Positions 37,035 through 47,648 of a DNA stretch of 64,000 nucleotides are shown here, one piece after another. Origin of the DNA: Burhinus oedicnemus (taxonomy: Eukaryota; Chordata; Aves; Charadriiformes; Burhinidae). The position numbers were made by a program, and so were the translations under genes. Position 1 is the first letter of the stretch; each line of letters starts with the position of its first letter. The notes beneath the pieces are model-generated. The model made no database searches, was not told the origin of the DNA, and saw only the letters and a list, made by a program, of their open reading frames with translations. Where the stretch lies: positions 820,652-884,651 of the forward strand of contig VFFE01007649.1 of NCBI GenBank assembly GCA_008921705.1, in the 5' to 3' direction.

Positions 37035-40000
37035 GGAAGAGAGTCATAACCGCTGGCTTTGGCTATATGAGAGACCAGCCTTGCCTGCCAAAAATAGTAA
37101 CATCTTCTGGTTGTACTCACTCCTGTACAACGCCTTTATGTTTGCATATACAATGAATAGTGCTGAGAGTGAGCTGAGGAATGGACCTCTATGTGCACTG
37201 TTGTAGAGTTCGCTGATGATATAGGCAGAGTTACTACTTGATTTTTTTTAAAACCTTTTTTCCTCTAATTTGAAGCCTGTGTTAACGTGTTAGCATAGCA
37301 AAGGGATGTGAAAGATGGTTACTAGTGCATTGTCTACAGCCATCTTAGTACCTGTATTAGAAATCAAATGTCCTCGTGTCAGGTTACATGTTTCAATCTG
37401 TTCATTAAATAGGAATTATTTGCTTATTAAATAGGAATTTAGGTTAAATTCAGTACTAAGGTTACTTCAAGAATCAGAGTAAAAATGAACAGGAATATTA
37501 ATCAGTGCCTGTGCAGATGGGCCCAAGTCCAGGACCTGTAACATCAAACTGAAGCAAAGACATTACATAGCATTGATAAAAACTTTAATTCTTTCTTAAT
37601 GAATTTAAAATAAAAAGTTGTCCTTAAAAAAATGTTTAAATATTGAAAACACTGAATTATTAGGAGGAATATAAGAACATGAAAAAGGTCAAATTAAGCA
37701 ATTTTTATTTAAAGTCAGCATTTAGAATGTCATGGTTGTTTCCTCAGAGTTCATATTAGATGCCTGAATTGGAATGGGTTTGACAGGAATTGTATTAGAC
37801 AAGTCGTCTTTCATGTGTTAGTAATTAGATTAAAGTGATTGAAAGAACTTAGTTTAGGTTCTAGATGAAATGGATAAGATCTTCAATGTTTCCTAATGGA
37901 AACTGTCTGATTATATGTTGTAGGTCAATCTGATTAAAACACACCAGTGAGTGAAGCGGATAAACACAAATTTTTAAGGAGCTATACTGCTTTTGAATTT
38001 TACATGTGTAAATGCACTTCATTTATATCCATGTATGCTCATATTAAATATGGAATAGCCAAGTTTGAGTAATCCCTAGTTTGTCATTCATTGCAAAGAA
38101 AGATGTTTTAGTTTGAATTATACTACATTTGCCCCGAATTGCACTGTGGGTTGTGAAGGAGGCATGCACAAATTATTTTTCTGTACTAATTCCTTGTGGC
38201 AACAAGCTGGTTTGTTTGTTTGATTTGCTGTTTATAACCCTTCATCTCCCTGTACAGTAATGTTTCTGGGCCTCATTCTCCAGTGTCTTTCTCAGAAGTA
38301 AGTAGGTTCACAGAGGAGGAAGAAAGAAGGTACCAAATGAAGAAATAACATATAACACTAATTTTACATGTAAATATCTACTTAGAAAGTTCTTAAACAG
38401 AATCTCTTATTCTATATTTGCCACAAGGCCAATGTGGCCAGTAAAACTAGGACATTTGCCAAAGTTTCATCTTAGCCTTGGAAACAATGTGAACCATAAG
38501 CTTTCTATTTAAAAACTACTTTATGTTCTTTTTTTGTCCTGAAATGTTCTTTTTGTTTCTATGCAGCTGTGTGCTTTAACATATCATACTGTTTTGATCA
38601 TGTTGCACAAAGTATTTCCCTACACCAAAGAAATTTTTCAGCCTGTTCTATTCAAGCCTGTTTCATGTTATTCAAATTTTTTAACAGCAGTCAGTTATAC
38701 ATCCATTAAATCCAAGAAAGCCTGTTATCACCTCTTTTTTGGGGGGGAGAATGGGGATCAAGGTAGTATAATCTTCATAGATTTGAAGTTGCTTTCATGA
38801 ACCCAGTTCTGTTAACTTCTTGCTTGTCCTTAAACTGAGTCAATAATCCACTGCGGCTCATCCGCATTCAAAAACAGAAGCAGTTCTTGCCTCAGGGGCC
38901 CTTATGGCCAGAGGACCATGGGGTATTGGTTACTGCTTCCCATTGTTGTTAAGTGAGAAAACGGTTCACCAAATCTCTACAGTCATGCCGGCTACTTTGG
39001 AACAGGTTTCATTTCAATTTGAAACTTCACTGCATGCAAATATCAGATAAATAACAAAAAAAAAAAAGGAAAAAGAAAAGTTGAAACAAGGTAGAGGGCA
39101 GAGATTTTCCTTTGAGGGAGAGAGAACGAGCTGCTGCTGCTAAAGGAAACTGCCTTTTCAAAAACGGCATTTTTGTTTGTTCTCTCCCATTTATCTCTTT
39201 CATCAAACATCTTTATTGTATTAGACTGTATTTGCATGCATGCCATGTATGGACTGTGACTGACTGCTACCACTCTGTTTTGGTGTCTCCACAGTGGTTT
39301 ACCTTCTGTTCATCTCCTTGTATTCTGACCGCTTGGGTGGTCCTACCTTATCCCTTAGGTGGGTAAGAAGTCCCTTACCTGGACTGATTTAAAAGGATAA
39401 ATGGATGTTTTGCAGGGTTCTTCCCCTCACTCCACCCATGAAGAGCACAAATAGTTTTTCAATGTGATTTATAGATCTTTGTTGTTGTCACTATGGTGAG
39501 TTGAGTTTTCTCACTTGACACTGTAGGTCTTAAAGTAATATTTAAAAAAAATTTTCTTCTGCCCCAATTAGCTTTACTGCTCAGTTTCTGGAAGCCATAA
39601 ATCTGTGCCCATAATATCTTAGTCTGTTTCAGTGACAGATACTATTATGTAAGAGTTTCTGTATTATGAACATAACTGGCTCCATTCAACCACCTTATCA
39701 TTCTCTTTGCCAGTAAAATGTTATTCCCCGCTATGTAATTTTTAGTATTTTTTCCAGACCATTTTTAAAGGTGTTCTGTCCATACCATATGTGGTTTTTG
39801 CTGAATAATAAAATTTATTTTACATCTGATTTAGTAATTTTCTATCATATTTCAACAAGAGAATGTAGGGTGAAGCTATTGGAGTGATGAATTTTCTTCC
39901 ACTGCTTTAGAAGACTGCTCTATAGTTGAATATGTTTCAAGGCTAGGAAACTACATGTTGTCTTGTAGTCCTCCTTTTATTGTATTTATGCCCCCTTGGA

Positions 40001-40059
40001 TCAGTTTAAGTAATTTTTCTTGATGCTTTATACTCACACTTTTCGAGGATTTCCCTCAT

Positions 40060-40215
40060 TGACATATATTAGCCAGGATATATAAAATTTATGTCTTTCT
40101 TTGGTTTCTTCCTCAAAGGTCAGATTGTTCAGTATCTTAGTTTGGATTTTTCTTTTCTGAATTCTCCACATTTGTAAACTCTGAGATGCCCAGGGCTCAG
40201 CATTATGGGGCTAAG
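40060..40215 (-). mobile_element. Possible old CR1 relic, minus strand
   Basis: The block TTCTTTTCTGAATTCTCCAC followed by ATTTGTAAACTCTGAGATGCC resembles the reversed CR1 thumb region (cttctctgaattctctcc ... gcggtgcccag). There is no tail or open frame. The match is weak and could be chance. Confidence 0.3.
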
Positions 40216-42574
40216 CCATAACTCTGCCATTTAGGTAAGTCTTAATACGTGTCTAATCTGTGATGGATGCGCCTCTGTTTGCACCTAAAATCATATCAAA
40301 GTTATTATTTTTGTTTTCCTTCTTGCTGGTATAGTGTTTGAAATATCATAGCTGACTTGCTGTTCACTGTTACCTCAAGACTTTTTCAGCACTGCTGCTT
40401 TTCATATATTTCTGCAGGTTCAAAAACAACTGTTTCTTTACAGACGCTGCTTTGCACTTTTCCTGGTGGCCGTTTCCCTTTCTTCCCTGTTTTCTTCCCC
40501 CTTTTTTAACCCTTTTTCTTCACCCCAGTTAGCCTCTCACTGCTGAATAACTCTCCAAAAGAGGAAAACTAGCGATTTTTCAGCACAGTAACAGCAGTTA
40601 CTGTGGAGTAGAGATAGGCTGCAAGTTTTTAACCTAGCCTACTCCAAAACACCTTGTTTGTCTGTATTTGTATGTAATCTCCTAAGGCAAGCAAGCACAA
40701 AAATATTGCATTAAGTTTTCCAGACCCAGATCCATAAAATAAAACACCCAAAGCTTCAAGACTTGTTGACAGACTTATGTGCCTATTGCTTTTCTCTGAG
40801 AGTCAAGGTAATTCGCCCGAGTTTATCACCACATCTATAGGAGTATGCAGCACCAGGAGCACAAGAGGCTCACGGTGCAGGGCTAGACTTCAAGAGTGTG
40901 TAACCACTTGTACTTTGACTCTTGTCACCAGGAGAAGACCCAGGGTTTGGGTTCAATAGGCACTCACAAGTGCCAGCATGAAGTCTGTCTCAGGCATCCA
41001 TATAGAAGTGGATGTAACTTCCTTGTGCATAAGCTCTGGTGGAGAGGGAGGAGACAGGGTAGTAGCTTCTTTCTTTCACCACAAAGGTATTGCATCATCT
41101 TTTTCTTTACTTTCATTCTGGGTTTTGATTTTCTGTTTCAGGATGCCAAACAGTTACCCATTGTGGTGCCAATTTGTAAATTCATAAATCTAATTTTAAG
41201 TGTTGAAGTTACTTTTTAATTAAGAAGTCATCTTTCAAAAACTTTACCTGTGTCATTCAAGCACGTCCTAGGAATCGTCAGATGAAGTTTGACATGAGAT
41301 CAGGCTTACTGGTGCCTGTTGTGATGGCTTGCTGAATTCCTTGTCATTTGTCATTTCTTGTTGTTTATGTTCATGCTCAATGAGGACACATCTGTCCTTG
41401 CCCCTACATTCTCTAGGAAGGTTTATGACATTATGTTGAATACTTCTCTGGACACCCACTAGAGTACAACCTCAACTTTCATAGGATGTTCTTGGATATT
41501 ATTTCAAAATAATCCTTTTTGAATGGATGTTGTATTATTATTTACATATTTCTTTCATCACTATATTGTTACAGACTTTTTATTTCTATTTTATAAGATA
41601 AAGCCTAAAATGTGCAGGATGCTCCTTGTTCTCTTTTATGACATGCTTCCCACATATGCTCATAGGAGCAAGTTGCAGAAATAGCATCTAGATTTTTACA
41701 GATGATTTCCTATGTACGTATAAGTGTGTGTGTATTTATTTAGATAATGTATTTAATAGTAAAGCATACTTTACAACTGTCAATAGTATGATTTAGCACC
41801 TGCATGCAAAAGCATTAAAAGTGACAATCAGTTTGTATGTATTGTAACACTGTAAAATATGGTATCCTCTTATTAGTAAAGATTTACTTGATTTTTAAAA
41901 ACAATTGCTAAGTATTCGGTGAAATGATTGACTAACTGATTTAAAATTCTATCTGTTTAATGAGAAGTTCTGTTATTGATTGCATATGCTTTCAAGAATC
42001 CTTTGTGTTTTCTTAAAGGGTTATTATACATGGATAATTTGGTTACCTAATTTCTGCCTGGGACTGGTGGGGTTTTTTTTTCACCTGCTGATAACCTTAA
42101 TTGGTATTGACAACTTTGCCTCATTTCTTCTTCTATTCCTCATTTCCTACACAGGTTTTATTTTGCTTCAGATGTCTGAGCAATCCCTTTAGGAACCACT
42201 GCAAGATCAAGTACAATAAGCAGATGGGCTGTGATATTTTCTGCTTTGAATCCTATGTTTGGTTTTGGATCGGAAAAAAAGAATCAGTAAAATGCAGACT
42301 GATCAAGGATTCATCTCCAGTCCAGTTAATAGCAGGTTTTGGCATTAGCTTCTTCTTAAAAGGACAGGAGACCTGTTTTCTTAGTGTTCAAAGGTTTCAG
42401 ACTTTCCTAGCTGATATCATATGGCTAATAGGACATCTCCTGGACTATCACTAGGTTTTTGATGGAAAAATTGATGATAAATGAGGGGAAGGATAGGCCT
42501 TTTCTCTGAAAATTAACATTGGTTAACCAGGATGATTGGTAGCTTCATACCAGAGTTTGAAGTGTGTTTCATCA
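40216..42574. other. Unique AT-rich sequence, no gene seen
   Basis: About 2.4 kb. Frames of about 107 codons (40896-41219) and 117 codons (42101-42454) are open but overlap other frames and show no known motif. Nothing else is recognised. Confidence 0.55.
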
Positions 42575-43080
42575 TCGTAGTCCACACCTGGAGTGTTGGG
42601 TCCAGTTCTGGGCTCCCCAGTACAAGAGAGACAGGGACATACTGGAGAGAATCCAATGAAGAACCACTGAGATGATTAAGGGCATCTCTCCCATGAGGAA
42701 AGGCTGAGAGAGCTGGGACACTTCATCCTGGAGACGGGAAGGCACAGAGGGATCCAATCAATGTGCACAAATACCTGAAGGGATGGAGCCTGACTCCTTT
42801 CAGTGGTGTCCAGTGATGGGACAGGAGGCAATGGGCACAAACTGAAACATAGGAGCTTCTGTCTGAACATCGGGAAACAGTTTTTAACTGTGAGGGTGAC
42901 GGAGCACTGGCAAAGGTTGCCTAGAGAGGTTGTTATTCTCCATTTTTTGGAAATATTCAAAAGTTGTCTGGACATGGTCCTGGGCAACCTGATCTAGATG
43001 GTGCTGCTTGAGCAGGGAAGTTGGACCAAATGCCCTCCAAAGGTCCCTTCCTCCCTCAACCTGTACTTTTGTGATTCTGC
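42575..43080 (+). mobile_element. CR1 LINE, short 5'-truncated copy
   Basis: The element begins in the RT thumb (CACCTGGAGTGTTGGGTCC, equivalent to HLEYCVQFW) and continues through the C-terminal block; the readable piece (MVSSDGTGGNGHKLKHRSF at 42803-42997) matches the RTRGNGHKL block. It ends near 43080 with AAAGGTCCCTTCCTCCCTC and a partial GTGATTCTGC tail. The 5' half is frameshifted and shortened at about 42690-42790. It is more diverged than the copies at 43-48 kb. Confidence 0.92.
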
Positions 43081-43384
43081 AAATTTTTTTTTGCCTTGCA
43101 TAAGGTCATAGTGAAGGAGTCTGACAAATTATTGGGGAAAAGAATGGGCCATTTCTTTTCTGTCTTTGAATTTAATCTTTTTTTAAATTTATTCTGAGGT
43201 TCCTTGTGTTCAGGGAATACTTCTCGTCATCTCTGGACTCCTAACTCTCATGACAGGAAACAAGTTATGGTCATCAGTATTTCTGAGTAGAGACAGAAGC
43301 TCTTCAGTGTTCAAGAAATTATTTACTAGGTTCATGGTTTTAGCAACTCGGTGCACAGGTGGTTTTCCTGAGGGAAGGACATTC
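43081..43384. other. Unique sequence before the CR1 5' end
   Basis: About 300 bases of ordinary AT-rich DNA. GC content rises sharply near 43380, which I take as the approximate 5' edge of the next CR1. Confidence 0.5.
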
Positions 43385-43709
43385 CAGGGCAGTGGTGAGA
43401 CCCGCCAGGAGCTGGCAGCTCTCATGGGAGGTGCTGATGAGGCATGGGCATTGCCAGAGCAATGGAGACCACCCCCTGCCTGTAAGAAAGCACCCTAGGG
43501 AGCGCGAGCGACCAGGAGCATGGTGAACAGGACAGGCGAACAGGGTGTGGTGCGTCAGTCAGGGCATGGCGTGGCAGTTCACGTGGAAGGGCGCGCAGGA
43601 AGGGTGCCTCTTCAAAGCAGGAGCATTTCACTGGTTGAGCTCTCTTCTGAGACCATCCGCATGGGTGAAAGGTGCTCAAGACAGAATGGTGGGCACTCAT
43701 CTCAGTGCA

Positions 43710-43838
43710 ATGGCTGCAGCTTGTGCTTGGGGCTCTTCACCATCCACCCCAGCGGTAGTCAATGCCTACACCCAGACAAAACTACAGAAGGGAGAGGTTG
43801 CAGTGCAAGCCTCGGACTGCAGGAGGTGCCTGGACCTT
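43710..43838 (+). pseudogene. CR1 ORF1 N-terminal fragment
   Basis: From the ATG at 43710 the frame reads MAAACAWGSSPSTPAVVNAY and ends, before the gap, with VAVQASDCRRCLDL. In CR1 this is the ORF1 start, leading into a cysteine-containing putative nucleic-acid-binding segment followed by a coiled-coil-like part. The frame is open upstream too, but this ATG sits where I recall the ORF1 start. The remainder is hidden in or lost at the gap. Confidence 0.6.
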
Positions 43839-43858
43839 NNNNNNNNNNNNNNNNNNNN
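43839..43858. other. Assembly gap (20 N)
   Basis: Twenty N inside the CR1, between the ORF1 start and the middle of EN. A full-length CR1 would have well over 1 kb here, so the printed gap length is unlikely to be the true one unless the copy carries a deletion. Confidence 1.
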
Positions 43859-44276
43859 TGCCTGGGGACAGATGAGAAGCCAAACAAGACCTTATGGGTC
43901 GGGATTAAAGGGAGGGCAGGGACAGGTGATGTTACAGTGGGGGTCTGCTAGAGGCCAGCTGACCAGGAAGACCAAGTGGATGAGACCTTCTATAGACAGA
44001 CAGGAGCACCCTCACATTCACAAGCCCTGGTCTTCATGGGGGACTTCAAACACCCTGATATCTGTTGGAAGGACAACACAGCAGGTCATAAGCAATCCAG
44101 GAGATTCCTGGAAGGCGTTCATGGTAACTTCCTTGTCCTTGTCCAAGTGATAGAGGAACCAACGAGGAGAGGTGCCATGCTGGACCTTGTTCTCACCAAC
44201 AAGGAGGGGCTGGTGGGGAGTGTGAAGCTCAAGGGCAGCCCTGGCTGCAGTGACCATGAGATGGTGGAGTTTGAGA
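43859..44276 (+). pseudogene. CR1 ORF2 endonuclease fragment, 99% identical to 63361-63778
   Basis: The frame encodes the middle and C-terminal part of the APE-type endonuclease: LGTDEKPNKTLWVGIKGRAG, then DVTVGVC followed by a TAG stop, then RQTGAPSHSQALVFMGDFKH, then IEEPTRRGAMLDLVLTNKEG, and SDHEMVEF with the catalytic SDH. The conserved GDFN box reads GDFK, replacing the catalytic-site Asn. Against the reverse complement of 63361-63778 there are only four differences, all transitions (at 43985, 44001, 44040, 44086). The stop and the Asn-to-Lys change are shared by both copies. It ends in a sharp join to RT sequence. Confidence 0.92.
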
Positions 44277-44439
44277 CATGAAGAAGGCTGAGGGACTCAA
44301 CACCTTTTTTGCCTCGGTCTTCACTGGTAAAGGTTTTAACCACACTGCCCAAGTTGCAGAAGGTAAAGGCAGGGACAGGGAGAATGAAGAACTGCGCGCT
44401 GTAGAAGACCAGGTCTGAGACCAGCTGAGGAGACCGAAT

Positions 44440-45283
44440 GTGCACAAGTCCATGGGACCCGATGAGATTCATCCATGGGTGTTGAGAGAACTGGCAGATG
44501 AAGTTGACAAGTCATTATCCATCATATTTGAGAAGTTGTGGCAGTCTGGTGAAGTTCCCGCTGACTGGAAAAGGGGGAATATAACCCCTATTTTCAAAAA
44601 GGGTAAAAAAGAAGACCCGGGGAACTACAGGCTGGTCAGTCTCACCTCTGTGCCTAGCAAGATCATGGAGCAGATCCTCCTGAAAACTCTGCTAAAGCAC
44701 ATGGAAAATAAGGAGGTGATTGGTGGCAGCCAGCATGGCTTCATTAAGGGCAAATCATGCCTGAAAAACTTGGTGGCCTTCTACGATGTGGTTTACAGCA
44801 TTGGTGGATTGGAGAGCCACAGATGTCATCTGCCTGGACTTGTGCAAGGCACTTGACGCTGTCCCACATGCTATCCTGGTCTCTAAATTGGAGAGACATG
44901 GATTCAATGGATGGACCACTTGGTGGATAAGGAATTGGCTGGATGGCCACACTCAAATAGTTGTGGTCAACAAGTCAATGTCCAAGTGGCATGCAGTGAC
45001 AAGAGGTGTTCCTCAGGGGTTTGTACTGGGACCAGTACTATTTAACATCATTGTGGGCAAAATGGATGTAGGGATTGAGTGCACCCTCAACAAGTTTGCC
45101 GATGACACCAAGCTGTGTGGAGCGGTTGACATGCTGGAGGGAAGGGATGCCATCCGGAGGCACCTGGACAGGCTTGAAAGGTGGAACCATGCCAACTTCA
45201 TGAAGTTCAACAAGGCCAAGTGCAAGGTCCTGCACATGGGTCGAGGCAATCCCATGCACAAATACAGGCTGGGCAGAGAGTGA
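44440..45283 (+). pseudogene. CR1 ORF2 reverse transcriptase, frameshifted but with FADD kept
   Basis: The first frame (44440 to about 44790) holds the finger region: [77 protein letters not shown] and [21 protein letters not shown] frameshift near 44790 moves to a second frame (44786-45283) with motif A ([19 protein letters not shown]), motif B ([19 protein letters not shown]) and motif C ([20 protein letters not shown]). A stop follows at the YRLGRE position (45281-45283); the thumb and C-terminal block continue in broken frames to about 45858. Confidence 0.92.
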
Positions 45284-45948
45284 ATCGAGAGCAGCTCTGA
45301 GGAGAGGGACTTGGGGGCATTGGTAGATGAGAGGTTCAACATGATCCTGGGCTGCATCAAAAGAAGCACGGACAGCAGGTCGAGGGAGGTGATTATGCTC
45401 CTCTTCTCCACTCTCATGAGACCCTACCTGGTATACTGTGTCCAGCTCTGGAGACCCCAGCATAAGAAGGATATGGACCTGTTGGAATGAGTCCAGTGGA
45501 GGGCCATGAAGATGATCAGAGGGATGGAGCACCTCTGCTATGAGGACAGGCTGAGAGAGATGGGTTGTTCAGCCTGGAGAAGAGAAGGCTCCGGGGAGAC
45601 TTTCTAGCAGCCTTCCAGTATCTGAAAGGGGCCTACAAGAAATCTGGAGAGGGACTTTTTACAAGGGCATGTAGTGATAGGATGAGGGGTAATGGCTTCA
45701 AACTAGAAGAGGGTAGATTTAGATGAGATCTCAGGAAGACATTTTTCACTCTAAGGATGGTGAGACACTGGCACAGGTTGCCTAGGGAAGTTGTGGAGGT
45801 CCCATCCCTGGAAGTGTTCAAGGACAGGTTGGATGAGGCTTTGAGCAATCTCGTCTAGTGTGAGGCGTCCTTGCGCATGGCCAAGGGTTTGGAACTAGAT
45901 GATATTTAAGGTCCCTTCCAACCTGAACCATTCTATGATTCTATGATT

Positions 45949-46369
45949 TGCAAGAGGAATCAGAAAGAAGGAACCACAAAAAAAGCTCAGAAGTCAACAA
46001 TTTAAACTTAATGTGGATTATAGTGCACAGACAACACACTATGATAATTTCCTTTTTCTGTTATTACATGCTTACTGCTTTCAGAAGAGGTTTGCTGTCC
46101 CAGTTGTATAACATTAGAAAACTGATGTGATACCACATTATATCAATGCTTTTCATTCTTATGGGTAATTCTACCAAGCTTTAATCAATTATTTCTCATA
46201 CTTTCACATGAGAAGATACTAAGACAGCAGTGTGCACATCAGAATATGGAGATGTAGTTGTCATTGCATTTGAACTGTTCACTGCCTCCAATTTCTCACT
46301 AGTAAGCAAAAATCAGGCAATGAAAATGACATGCTGATGGAAGCTCAATCCACAGAATTTCTGGAGGAA
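45949..46369. other. Unique AT-rich sequence between two CR1 copies
   Basis: About 420 bases with nothing recognised. Confidence 0.55.
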
Positions 46370-47648
46370 AAGAAGGTTTTCTGGGGGAAAAGGTTATCAG
46401 AAGTAGCCAACATGGTTTCACCAAGAGGAAGTCATGTCTGACTAACCTGATAGCCTTCCACAATGGCGTGACTGGATGGATAGCTGAAGGGAGGACAGTG
46501 GATATTGTCTACCTTGACTTCAGCAAGGCTTTTGACACTGTCTCCCACAGCATCCTCATAGGCAAGCTTAGGAAGTGTGGCTTTGATGAGTGGACGGTGG
46601 GGTGGATTGAAAACTGGCTGGCTTGTGGTTAGTGGCACAGAGTCTAGTTGGAGGACTGTGACAAGTGGTGTTCCCCAGGGGTCAGTCCTGGGTCCAGTCC
46701 TGTTCAACGTATTCATCAATGACCTGGATGAAGGGACAGAGGGTACCATCAGCAAGTTTGCTGCTGGCACAAAACTGGGAGGGGTGGCTGACACACCGCA
46801 AGGCTGTGCTGCCATTCAGCGTGACCTGGACAGGCTGGAGAGCTGGACAGAGAGAAACCTCATGAAGTTCAACAAGGGCAAGTGTAAGGTCCTGCACCTG
46901 GGGAGGAATAACCCCATGCACCAGTACAAGTTAGGGGCTGACCTGCTGGAAAGCAGCTCTGTGGAAAGGGACCTGGGAGTTCTGCTGGACAACAGGATGA
47001 CCATGAGACTGCAATGGGCCCTTGTGGCCAAGAAGGCCAATGGCATCCTGGGGTGCAGCAAGAGGTGTGTGGCAAGTAGGTCGAGGGAGGTTATCCTCCC
47101 CCTCTACTCTGCCCTGGTGAGGCCGCACCTGGCGTACTGTGTCCAGTTCTGGGCTCCCCAGTTCAAGAAGGAGAGGGAACTGCTGGAGAGGGTACAGCAG
47201 AGGGCTACCAAGGTGATTAGGAGACTGGAACATCTGGAAAGGCTGAGGGACTTGGGTCTTTTCAGTCTGGAGAAGAGAAGGCTGAGGGGGGATCTCATCA
47301 ATGCCTATAAATACATAAAGGGAGGGTGCCGGGAGGGTGGGACCAGTCTTTTTGCAGTGGTGCCCAGTGATAGGACAAGAGGTAATGGGCACAAACTTGA
47401 CCGTAGGAAATTCCATCTAAACATGAGGAGGAACTTCTTTCCTTTGTGGGTGGCAGAGCACTGGAAGAGGCTGCCCAGAGAGGTGGTGGAGTCTCCGACT
47501 CTGGAGACATTCCAAACCTGCCTGGACGCCATCCTGTGCAACCTGCTGTAGGTGACCCTGGTCTGGCAGGGGGGTTGGACTATTGGACTAGATGATCTCC
47601 AGAGGTCCCTTCCAACCCCTGTGATTCTGTGATTCTGTGAGTCTGTGA
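46370..47648 (+). mobile_element. CR1 LINE, 1.3 kb, 5'-truncated before RT motif A
   Basis: The element starts just before the 'SQHGF' block (AGTAGCCAACATGGTTTCAC near 46396) and runs to a 3' end with CAGAGGTCCCTTCCAACCCC and GATTCTGTGATTCTGTGAGT tail units. It is the same subfamily as the copy at 3320-4062. The 3' UTR contains a small TTGGACTA duplication (47573-47588). The first part (motif [15 protein letters not shown] near 46500) is in another frame and is followed by stops near 46628-46643. Confidence 0.96.
46577..47551 (+). pseudogene. Longest open CR1 RT fragment (324 codons), catalytic FADD lost
   Basis: This is the longest open frame in the window. It contains motif B ([20 protein letters not shown]), the motif C region, then [28 protein letters not shown], the thumb ([20 protein letters not shown]), [20 protein letters not shown] and the [21 protein letters not shown]-terminal block. 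Motif C reads FAAGTKL instead of FADDTKL, so both catalytic aspartates are replaced and the enzyme would be inactive. Three residues (SYE) are also missing from the [10 protein letters not shown] region relative to the 3.3-kb copy. It is not a host gene. Confidence 0.93.

Larger units (their letters stand above)
35096..40059. other. Long unique AT-rich stretch, no gene seen
   Basis: About 5 kb with no recognisable coding sequence or interspersed repeat. It contains a 26-bp tandem duplication and a T11-A15 inverted repeat (separate entries), plus short runs such as (GTTT)n near 38211. Confidence 0.5.
43385..45948 (+). mobile_element. Nearly 5'-complete CR1 LINE, interrupted by an assembly gap and an internal deletion
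   Basis: This is the only copy here that shows a CR1 5' region. The order is: a GC-rich 5' UTR (43385-43709), the start of ORF1 (43710-43838), a 20-N gap, an EN fragment of ORF2 (43859-44276), an abrupt join near 44277 that skips the EN-RT linker, RT (about 44281-45480), and the C-terminal block to 45858. The 3' end (TTTAAGGTCCCTTCCAACC) carries two ATTCTATG tail units ending at 45948. Several frameshifts and stops break ORF2, including a TAG in EN (near 43949). The 5' edge is set by the GC shift and memory of CR1 5' UTRs, so it may be off by up to about 100 bases. It cannot move on its own. Confidence 0.93.

Noticed and set aside
40896..41219. 107-codon plus-strand frame as a gene
   Set aside because: It overlaps another open frame in a different phase and shows no known domain or regulatory context.
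46577..47551. 324-codon frame as a host gene
   Set aside because: Its whole length matches CR1 reverse transcriptase blocks, it lies inside a tailed CR1 copy, and the catalytic residues are lost.
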